The position numbers and the translations under genes are program-made. DNA of 8,632 bases, from the NCBI GenBank assembly GCA_017860395.1, contig JAGDMC010000044.1, positions 1-8,632 of the forward strand, given 5' to 3'. Below, piece after piece: positions 1-6,093 of the stretch; position 1 is the stretch's first letter; the number at the start of each line of letters is the position of its first letter. Below the pieces are notes generated by a model that saw only the letters and a program-made list of their open reading frames with translations, did no database searches and was not told where the DNA came from. This DNA comes from Bacteroidota bacterium (GTDB taxonomy: Bacteria > Bacteroidota > Bacteroidia > Bacteroidales > UBA932).

Positions 1-963
1 GAGCCGTCTTCCTATCTTCATCGCAATTGCCGGCAGTACCAGGGCATAAATCGCCGCTACTCCGTTGTATACTCCGAAAATTACTCCAACCCAGTTTCCG
101 GCATCCTGATAGAGGTCTGATGAGGTATCGGAAATATCTGCACCATAAATATGCACTGCAATTGCCGGAGTAGTAAATACCCACATGGAAAAGAGCGCAA
201 ACCATGAAAAAAATTGCACGACACCTAATTGCTTCATTGTTTTTGGCATCGCGGCAAAATCTCTTAAAATTTGTACTAACCCTCTTACTTTTTTAATTTC
301 ATTAGTTTTTTCACTCTTTTCCGGTGGATATTCGGTAGTTTTAAACACCGTCCATAATATTGAACCAATAAGAACGGCAGCTCCTATATAAAAAGATGAA
401 GTTACATTTGATGGTATTGAACCATTTATAGAAGATTTCCCGAATCCGAACCATTCTGCCAGAACAAATGGAAGCCAGGAACCAATTACAGCACCAATGC
501 CAATTAAAAATGTTTGTATAGAGAATCCAAGTGTTCGCTGGTCGGAAGGAAGTAAATCTGCAACTAAAGCCCTGAAAGGTTCCATAGCAACATTTATCGA
601 AGCGTCCATTATCATCAGCATTCCTGCACCCACAAGCATTGGCGGTAAAAGACTGGCAAGAAGTGCAGAGTTTGGCATGAAAATCAAAGCTATAGCGGTA
701 AGTATTGCACCAAAAAGAAAGTATGGCTTTCTTCTTCCAAGCTTTGTCCATGTTTTATCGCTATAATGTCCTATTATGGGCTGGACTATCATTCCCGTTA
801 GAGGAGCGGCTATCCAGAACCAGGATAAATGTTCAACGTCAGCTCCGAATGTCTGAAGTATCCTGCTGGCATTTGCATTTTGAAGAGCAAAACCAAATTG
901 AATACCTAAAAAACCGAAACTCATATTCCAGATATCCCAAAACGACATCCGACTTTGTTTCAT
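1..963 (-). CDS. MFS sugar permease, SLC45/glycoside-cation symporter type (C-terminus beyond window)
   Basis: The minus-strand frame is open from the ATG at 961-963 to the window edge, giving 321 residues without a stop. An inner-membrane major facilitator is clear. TM1 lies near residues 10-29 and TM2 near 48-67. The cytoplasmic MFS loop motif SDKTWTKLGRRKP follows at 68-80, and four more hydrophobic segments run to about 207. A charged central loop (about 208-245) and the start of the second half follow. The TM4-TM5 stretch EPFRALVADLLP (128-139) and the TM7 segment FFSWFALFSMW (251-261) are typical of SLC45-like and sucrose/maltose permeases. A second GRR at 318-320 sits where the second half repeats the loop motif. 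About a quarter to a third of the protein is missing. The family usually imports maltose, sucrose or related glucosides with a cation; maltose is inferred here from the nearby glucanotransferase. The gene lies 143 bp downstream of the response regulator, on the same strand. Confidence 0.88.
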   Translation of the reverse strand, partial: MKQSRMSFWDIWNMSFGFLGIQFGFALQNANASRILQTFGADVEHLSWFWIAAPLTGMIVQPIIGHYSDKTWTKLGRRKPYFLFGAILTAIALIFMPNSALLASLLPPMLVGAGMLMIMDASINVAMEPFRALVADLLPSDQRTLGFSIQTFLIGIGAVIGSWLPFVLAEWFGFGKSSINGSIPSNVTSSFYIGAAVLIGSILWTVFKTTEYPPEKSEKTNEIKKVRGLVQILRDFAAMPKTMKQLGVVQFFSWFALFSMWVFTTPAIAVHIYGADISDTSSDLYQDAGNWVGVIFGVYNGVAAIYALVLPAIAMKIGRRL

Positions 964-980
964 ATTTATACAATTTTTAT

Positions 981-988
981 TAAATGTA
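981..988 (-). promoter_or_regulatory. Weak -7-like element before the permease
   Basis: On the minus strand the sequence reads TACATTTA, matching the Bacteroidota -7 consensus TAnnTTTG except for the last base, about 17 nt upstream of the permease ATG. I see no convincing -33 TTTG at the usual distance. The element is offered only because a 143-bp spacer suggests the permease has its own promoter. Confidence 0.2.
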
Positions 989-993
989 GAATA

Positions 994-1076
994 AATTGAA
1001 ACAGATAATCTTAAAATTCCGACGGATTGAGTTAAATTAAGGACGAAATGCAGAAATATTCAACCTAATTGAAACA
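994..1076. repeat. Pair of 10-bp direct repeats upstream of the permease
   Basis: The 10-mer AATTGAAACA (TGTTTCAATT on the coding strand) occurs at 994-1003 and again at 1067-1076. The copies are 73 bp apart, close to seven helical turns. Both lie in the 143-bp spacer between the response regulator and the permease, 31 and 104 bp upstream of the permease start. The distal copy overlaps a short inverted repeat, CCTAAT(6 nt)ATTAGG, at 1064-1081. In-phase repeats before a transporter gene could be an operator, possibly for the adjacent LytTR regulator. However, they do not match the published LytTR consensus well, and 10-mers can recur by chance in AT-rich DNA. Confidence 0.35.
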
Positions 1077-1081
1077 TTAGG
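1064..1081. other. Short inverted repeat after the response regulator
   Basis: CCTAAT at 1064-1069 and ATTAGG at 1076-1081 form a perfect 6-bp stem with a 6-nt loop. The loop includes part of one copy of the repeated 10-mer. The element begins 26 bp past the response regulator stop codon on the minus strand. It could be a weak terminator, but the stem has only two G:C pairs and no strong U-tract follows. It could also be a palindromic operator for the permease. Confidence 0.25.
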
Positions 1082-1106
1082 CCAGAATATTTAAGTGTAA
1101 TTAAAA

Positions 1107-1865
1107 TTAATTGGGAAAAACGCCTTCAAGCCACTCCAGAAAGGCAGGTACTCGCACTCTGCTGACATAAATATCCTCTTTGAAAGGAGGATTCAAAATC
1201 ACTTTCAGTCTCGAATTAAAGTGTCTGGAAATGCTGTCAATAGATGTTATTTCTGCAATGCAGGAACGGGAAAGCTTGAAAAAAAACTCCGGGTTTAATT
1301 GTTCTTCTATTGCCTCCAGGGAAAAGTCCGTTAACAATGTCCGTTTATCTTTTGTTACGATATAGGTAGACTTATTTTCGGCATAAAAATATGCAATATC
1401 AGCTGTATTGATTACAATAATTTTAGTTCCTAACTTTACAGTGAACCTTTGCTTATAAACTTTTGAAGAAGACAGGATTTTACTTACAATTTCCTGCGAA
1501 TATCCAGGATTGACTTTCATTCTCAAACATTTGTCAACAGCCTTTACAAACATAGATTCATCCAGTGGTTTTAAAAGGTAGTCAATGCTGTTTACTCTGA
1601 ATGCATCAAGAGCATAACTTTCGTATGCCGTAGTAATTATGACACACGATTTTATTTCTGTCATTTTGAAAAGTTCGAAACAAATTCCGTCTGAAAGCTC
1701 CACATCCATAAATATGAGATCTACTGAATTGTTCTTTAGCCATGCAGCTGCTGATACTAATGAACTAAGGGTCGCCGAAATCTCAAAGTCGGGATAATTA
1801 TTTGAAAGCAATCTTTTTAATTGCATTTGTGCCGGAATTTCATCCTCAAGTATCAATATTTTCAT
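1107..1865 (-). CDS. LytTR-family response regulator
   Basis: This is a cytoplasmic DNA-binding response regulator of 252 residues, the usual length for the LytR/AlgR type. The receiver domain covers about 1-120. It shows the acidic pocket E7/D8, phosphoacceptor D54 in FMDVELSDG, conserved T79 and K99 in YLLKP. The LytTR DNA-binding domain covers about 140-252. Its hallmarks are IAYFYAENKSTYIVT (157-171), FFFKLSRSCIA (194-204, the usual F-x-R-x-x-R-S motif) and YVSRVRVPAFLEWL (233-246). The start codon overlaps the kinase stop codon as ATGA, so translation is probably coupled and the kinase is the cognate partner. Targets cannot be read from the sequence. The permease immediately downstream and the divergent glucanotransferase are the natural candidates, and this is inference. 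Confidence 0.95.
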   Translation of the reverse strand: MKILILEDEIPAQMQLKRLLSNNYPDFEISATLSSLVSAAAWLKNNSVDLIFMDVELSDGICFELFKMTEIKSCVIITTAYESYALDAFRVNSIDYLLKPLDESMFVKAVDKCLRMKVNPGYSQEIVSKILSSSKVYKQRFTVKLGTKIIVINTADIAYFYAENKSTYIVTKDKRTLLTDFSLEAIEEQLNPEFFFKLSRSCIAEITSIDSISRHFNSRLKVILNPPFKEDIYVSRVRVPAFLEWLEGVFPN

Positions 1866-2902
1866 ACGTTCTCAATTAAAGGGAGTCTTACTTCATAATG
1901 AAAAGAATCTACTTTGATTTGAATATCTTTCCTAAAAAGAAACATATACTGACCTCTGATATTCTTAATACCTATTCCGCCAGATTCTATTGTTGTTATT
2001 TTTGGCTGTAGGTTGTTTTTAATGACAATTTTCTCGTTATCAATAAAAACATTGATAACTAAAGGGCATTCCTGACTAATAACATTATGCTTTATAGCAT
2101 TTTCCACAAGCATCTGCAATCCTCCCGGAATAATATTGAATTCAAGAAATTCATCCGGAATGGAGATATTAACAATGAGTCCGTTACTGAACCTCTCTTT
2201 TAATAAATCTACATACAGATTTACAAAGTCAATCTCTTCCCTGATTGTTACAATTGGCAAATCTTCTTTACTGAGCAAATATCTGTATATGGAAGAGAGT
2301 TTTCTCACAAAGTCACTTGCTCTTTTCTGATCTATAAAAATAAGATAGTCCAGAACATTAAGACTATTGAAAAGAAAGTGCGGATTTAACTGATTTTTTA
2401 ATTGCTGATATTGGTGTCTTGCACGGTTCTTTTTGCCAATTTCAAGATTGAGAGCCCTTTCGTGAAGCCTTGAATAGTATGAATAAACATGAAGGAGCGA
2501 TATTATAATTAAATTGAAGACAAAGCTGGAAAAGAGTGTTAAGTTGAAATAAATATCATTAAAAAATGATGCAGAATATACTCCGGTCCAAATTGGAACT
2601 CTTATCCACAGTGCTGATAATAAGGCGATAATTATCGCCGAGATAACTATCAAAGATATCTTAATAAAAGACCACTCTTCTTTTATGTATTTATTTAATG
2701 CATAAGCAGCATAAATATCAAACAACAGCATTACCAGAGTGAGAGGATAATTGCTTAGAAGTTTAATTAGAAAACGGCCGAAAGTCAAATTGAGATTTTG
2801 TTCAAAAAGAGGCATAAACTCCTGTATAAGAACCCTGAAGCCAAATACAAAAAGTGCAAGAAGGGAGAATTCTATTATCTTTTTGAAACCTAAATTTTTC
2901 AT
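1862..2902 (-). CDS. LytS-type membrane sensor histidine kinase (His_kinase/HATPase)
   Basis: This 346-residue inner-membrane kinase is cognate to the overlapping LytTR regulator. Four hydrophobic segments lie near residues 11-29, 52-70, 82-102 and 120-142. They are followed by a short basic linker and a LytS-type kinase core. The phosphoacceptor is H175 in QLNPHFLFNSLN (171-182), the signature of the His_kinase (PF06580) family. The ATP-binding N-box is VENAIKHN (266-273), and a G-rich motif GGIGIKNIRGQY lies at 308-319. There is no recognisable extracellular ligand domain (PAS, Cache or large periplasmic loop), so the signal is probably perceived in or near the membrane, or supplied by the small membrane protein encoded just upstream. 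The start overlaps the stop of that upstream gene as ATGA, and the end overlaps the regulator start in the same way. Kinase assignment is firm; the stimulus is unknown. Confidence 0.94.
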   Translation of the reverse strand: MKNLGFKKIIEFSLLALFVFGFRVLIQEFMPLFEQNLNLTFGRFLIKLLSNYPLTLVMLLFDIYAAYALNKYIKEEWSFIKISLIVISAIIIALLSALWIRVPIWTGVYSASFFNDIYFNLTLFSSFVFNLIIISLLHVYSYYSRLHERALNLEIGKKNRARHQYQQLKNQLNPHFLFNSLNVLDYLIFIDQKRASDFVRKLSSIYRYLLSKEDLPIVTIREEIDFVNLYVDLLKERFSNGLIVNISIPDEFLEFNIIPGGLQMLVENAIKHNVISQECPLVINVFIDNEKIVIKNNLQPKITTIESGGIGIKNIRGQYMFLFRKDIQIKVDSFHYEVRLPLIENV

Positions 2903-3291
2903 CCTCTGTTAGCTCGTTTTCTTAGGATAAAATATACGGACCAACCCAAAATTTCTGTCACAACGATAGTTGCAATTACATGCGTAAGAATTGAGTAGTC
3001 CGGGAGTAAAATATAAATAAGATCTGCTCCCTTTGTACCCATATAAAAACCCGCCAGTATTGATAAAAGTGAAAGGGAAAGAAAGACGTCTGTAGTACCG
3101 TTAAAAAAATTGATCAGTATTACAATCATTGCAATGGTAAGGATTGTCAGAAAAAGCCCGTCGTCCAGATTAAGACTAAGCAGAACAAAACATACAGCCG
3201 CATGTATAAAGGCAAAGAGATTTATTGTGATATATAAAAAGCGTAAATCTCTTTTAACATTTCCATTTGTTTTAAATACAGAGGTTTTCAT
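2899..3291 (-). CDS. Small four-helix membrane protein, first gene of the two-component operon
   Basis: I do not recognise a family for this 130-residue protein. It has a basic N-terminal tail (NVKRDLR at 11-17) and four hydrophobic segments near 18-40, 45-63, 68-87 and 100-123, ending in RKRANRG. Positive residues at both ends predict a topology with both termini in the cytoplasm. No signal peptide cleavage site, catalytic motif or metal-binding cluster is visible. Its TGA overlaps the kinase ATG (ATGA), giving a three-gene cassette of membrane protein, kinase and regulator in which all junctions are translationally coupled. That arrangement suggests it acts with the kinase as an accessory sensor, chaperone or brake, though this is inference from position only. 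The gene itself is likely real because of the overlap, the transmembrane pattern and the divergent promoter region directly upstream. Confidence 0.8.
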   Translation of the reverse strand: MKTSVFKTNGNVKRDLRFLYITINLFAFIHAAVCFVLLSLNLDDGLFLTILTIAMIVILINFFNGTTDVFLSLSLLSILAGFYMGTKGADLIYILLPDYSILTHVIATIVVTEILGWSVYFILRKRANRG

Positions 3292-3398
3292 AAAATTTAT
3301 AACTGTCTGTAAATATACTAAATATAATCCAACCTGTTAAATATTAAAAAAATTAAATTAGGTTTGCGATATATTTTTGATTTAAATTCCTGTAGATT
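3292..3398. promoter_or_regulatory. Divergent promoter region between two-component operon and glucanotransferase
   Basis: These 107 bp separate two divergent starts and must hold both promoters unless they lie inside genes. The region is very AT-rich. A tandem repeat, TAAATATA-C-TAAATATA, occupies 3310-3326. On the minus strand it reads TATATTTA twice, each copy one base short of the Bacteroidota -7 consensus, so it could be the promoter of the two-component operon or an operator. No LytTR-consensus direct repeats at canonical spacing are evident. Confidence 0.45.
3359..3366 (+). promoter_or_regulatory. Candidate -7 promoter element of the glucanotransferase gene
   Basis: TAGGTTTG exactly matches the Bacteroidota -7 consensus TAnnTTTG and lies 32 nt before the ATG, which would leave a leader of about 25 nt. 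A partial -33 match (TGTT at 3335-3338) sits 20 nt upstream, the usual spacing. No Shine-Dalgarno sequence precedes the start, which is normal in this phylum. Confidence 0.45.
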
Positions 3399-6068
3399 AT
3401 GAGAATAAAATTCAACCTTGCATTTTATACTAAATATGGCCAAAACATCTTAATAACAGGCTCTATCCCGGAGCTTGGAGAGTTTGATACTTCCAGGGCC
3501 ATTCCTCTTTCCTGTAATGATGGCGTTTGGAGTACATCTGTAAACATTACCGGAAAAGCTGATTTTGACTACTCATACATTTTAAAGGATAATTATTCGG
3601 TCATAACCTGTGAATCCGGTCCATCCAGAAAATTTAAGGATTATGGAAATAACGAATATCATGTTTTTGACGAGTGGAGCCCTTTTACAGATGAATCACC
3701 TTTTCTTTCTGATGCATTCAGAAAAGTATTCTTCAAGAGGGATTTGCAACATTGTCAAAAAGATGGCTGCATAATAATTACATGTGCTGCAAATAATCTT
3801 TCGACATGTGATTCTCTATATATTTCCGGAAGCATTGAAGAGTTAGGCAAATGGGAAATATCAAAAAAGCAGCCTATGCACATGAATTGCGATGGCAGAT
3901 GGGAATATATCATACCTGTTTCCAGGGTAACTGAGCATTTTGAATACAAATTTCTTCTTTCCAATGGCACAGGTGATAATTCATCTATCGTGTGGGAACA
4001 TGGAGATAATAGAATTTTCAATAATTTGGGGGCTAAACCGGGTTCAAAAACCATAATTAATCATTTCTCTCTTAATTTGCCAGCAGCAAAGCCAAGATTT
4101 GCCGGAACGGCAATTCCTGTTTTTTCACTGCGAAGCAATGAAAGCAGCGGAATAGGAGACTTTTTTGATATTAAAGCTATGGTTGATTTATTATGTGCTA
4201 CCGGACAGCGGGTACTTCAGATACTCCCTGTTAATGACACGACAATGACGCACACATGGACAGACTCATACCCTTATGGCGCGATTTCTATTTTTGCCCT
4301 TCATCCTTTATACATCAATCTGAAGGCCATTGGAATCGTAAAAGATAAAGGTTTCATGAAGAAATACATGGAGAAGGCCAACGAATTAAACAAGCTTGAA
4401 AGCGTCGATTACGATTCGGTCTCGAAACTGAAATGGGAATATTTGATTAAAATATTTTCAGAGTCAGGTAATACAACATTTCAATCAAAGGAATATAAAC
4501 TGTTCTTCGCTAAAAATTCTGAATGGCTAATCCCTTATGCTGCATATTGTTACTTAAGAGACAAATATAAAAGTGCAGATTTTTCCAATTGGCCTGAGTA
4601 TTCAATATATGACAAAGTCAAAATCTTGGAACTGACTTCTCCCAATTGTGACCATTTTGATGATATCGCTATACACTACTTTATTCAGTTTCACCTTCAT
4701 ATTCAGCTTTCGGAGGTTCACCTTTATGCAAACAGCAAGGGAGTTATTCTTAAGGGGGATATTCCAATAGGTGTCAATAAATATTCTGTTGACGCATGGG
4801 TTGAGCCACAATATTTTAACTTTAGCGGTCAGGCCGGTGCTCCACCAGATGACTTTTCGGTAAAAGGCCAGAACTGGCGATTTCCAACATACGATTGGGA
4901 AGAGATTGAAAAAGACGGTTTCTCCTGGTGGAAGAGACGGTTTAGAAAAATGGGGGAATATTTTGATGCATACCGCATTGACCATATATTAGGTTTTTTC
5001 AGGATTTGGGAGATTCCTGCTCATTCAGTTGAGGGACTTATGGGGCACTTCAATCCTTCACTGCCTTTTACAGAAAATGAAATCAGATCTTATGGCTATA
5101 ATTTCAATTACGACAGAGATTGTACACCTTATATCAGAGAATATATTCTCAATGATTTTTTTGGAAGCGATAAAAGCGAAATTTCAGAAATATTTCTCGA
5201 CAATGTCGGATGGGAAACATATCGCCTGAAAAATAATCTTAATACCCAGACTTCTATTGAGAAGTATTTTGCAGAAGAGTCTTCTTCACATCTTTCAAAA
5301 TACAAAGATTCACTTTTCGCACTTTGTTCGGAGGTCCTCTTTATACCGGATCCGATTGATCCAACAAAATTTCATCCGCGAATTTCTGCGCAATTGACTA
5401 AATCATACCTTTCATTGAGTCAGGAGCAAAAAAATTCTTACAATAATTTATATAACCATTTTTTCTACAATAGGAATAACGATTTTTGGTATAATAGCGC
5501 AATGAAAAAGTTGCCCAGTCTCATATCTTCAACCGGTATGCTAGTATGCGGAGAAGATTTGGGAATGATTCCGGCTTGTGTTCCGGCTGCCATGAAATCT
5601 TTAAGTATTCTTACTTTGGAAATTCAAAGGATGCCTAAAGACCCAATGAACATGTTCGGAAACCCTTCTCATTATCCTTATTTGTCTGTATGCACTACAG
5701 GCAGTCATGATACCAGCACATTGCGGGGATGGTGGGAAGAAAACTATGAAAATAGTAAAATCTACTTCAGGGATTTGCTTGGAGAAAACAGTACAGCACC
5801 ATTTTATTGTGAGCCGTGGATCTGTAATAAAATTATTGACTCTCATCTTTATTCTCCTTCAATGCTTGTTATTTTGCCTCTTCAGGACTGGCTTTCCATG
5901 TTTGGCAAATTAAGAAGGGAGAATACCCATGACGAACGGATAAACCTCCCTTCCAACCCTAATCATTACTGGAGATACAGAATGCACATTAAAATAGAGG
6001 AACTAATAAAAAATAAAGAGTTTACCAGCCATATAAGAGAGCAAATCCGAAAATCCGGAAGAGTCTAA
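3399..6068 (+). CDS. malQ: 4-alpha-glucanotransferase (amylomaltase, GH77) with tandem CBM20, DPE2-like
   Basis: This 889-residue cytoplasmic enzyme has no signal peptide. It transfers glucosyl or maltooligosaccharyl units between alpha-1,4-glucans and so handles imported maltose or maltodextrins. Two starch-binding CBM20 domains come first, at about 1-115 and 120-225. The second is well conserved (GSIEELGKWE, W168, FEYKFLL, VWEHGDNRIF). The first is weaker, with F29 and C71 where the family usually has Trp. The GH77 barrel starts near 232 and includes YPYGAISIFALHPLYI (291-306) and GDIPIGVN (453-460). The catalytic triad is intact: nucleophile D528 in YRIDHILGF, acid/base E719 in CGEDLGMIP, and stabiliser D771 in TGSHDTSTLRGWW. 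D528 and E719 are about 190 residues apart, against about 47 in the short Thermus enzyme. This insertion, with the tandem CBM20, is the architecture of plant DPE2 and its bacterial relatives. The gene is divergent from the two-component operon. Confidence 0.96.
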   Translation: MRIKFNLAFYTKYGQNILITGSIPELGEFDTSRAIPLSCNDGVWSTSVNITGKADFDYSYILKDNYSVITCESGPSRKFKDYGNNEYHVFDEWSPFTDESPFLSDAFRKVFFKRDLQHCQKDGCIIITCAANNLSTCDSLYISGSIEELGKWEISKKQPMHMNCDGRWEYIIPVSRVTEHFEYKFLLSNGTGDNSSIVWEHGDNRIFNNLGAKPGSKTIINHFSLNLPAAKPRFAGTAIPVFSLRSNESSGIGDFFDIKAMVDLLCATGQRVLQILPVNDTTMTHTWTDSYPYGAISIFALHPLYINLKAIGIVKDKGFMKKYMEKANELNKLESVDYDSVSKLKWEYLIKIFSESGNTTFQSKEYKLFFAKNSEWLIPYAAYCYLRDKYKSADFSNWPEYSIYDKVKILELTSPNCDHFDDIAIHYFIQFHLHIQLSEVHLYANSKGVILKGDIPIGVNKYSVDAWVEPQYFNFSGQAGAPPDDFSVKGQNWRFPTYDWEEIEKDGFSWWKRRFRKMGEYFDAYRIDHILGFFRIWEIPAHSVEGLMGHFNPSLPFTENEIRSYGYNFNYDRDCTPYIREYILNDFFGSDKSEISEIFLDNVGWETYRLKNNLNTQTSIEKYFAEESSSHLSKYKDSLFALCSEVLFIPDPIDPTKFHPRISAQLTKSYLSLSQEQKNSYNNLYNHFFYNRNNDFWYNSAMKKLPSLISSTGMLVCGEDLGMIPACVPAAMKSLSILTLEIQRMPKDPMNMFGNPSHYPYLSVCTTGSHDTSTLRGWWEENYENSKIYFRDLLGENSTAPFYCEPWICNKIIDSHLYSPSMLVILPLQDWLSMFGKLRRENTHDERINLPSNPNHYWRYRMHIKIEELIKNKEFTSHIREQIRKSGRV

Positions 6069-6093
6069 TTTTTATATTTTCTTTTTCTCTTTT
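6046..6093 (+). terminator. Possible terminator at the convergent gene ends
   Basis: A short palindrome, TCCG(6 nt)CGGA at 6046-6059, lies in the last codons of the glucanotransferase. It is followed from 6069 by a T-rich run that doubles as the lysine-rich 3' end of the opposing symporter gene. The plus-strand transcript would have a weak 4-bp hairpin and a long U-rich tail. The two stop codons are only 3 nt apart, so any terminator must overlap coding sequence. The stem is too short for certainty. Confidence 0.3.

Noticed and set aside
341..751. A 136-residue open frame on the minus strand and overlapping plus-strand frames at 185-391, 497-766 and 705-983
   Set aside because: They are other-frame shadows of the permease, which is continuous from 963 to 1 with clear MFS motifs. 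The shadow translations are rich in Cys, Trp and Phe and show no family motif.
3292..3398. LytTR binding site pair in the divergent intergenic region
   Set aside because: One partial match (ACAGTTATA on the minus strand) exists, but I find no second copy at the usual spacing of about two helical turns.
4602..4985. A 127-residue minus-strand open frame inside the glucanotransferase, with others at 3755-4054 and 5601-5846
   Set aside because: They lie antisense to a gene with complete catalytic motifs and show no domain, start context or conservation signal.
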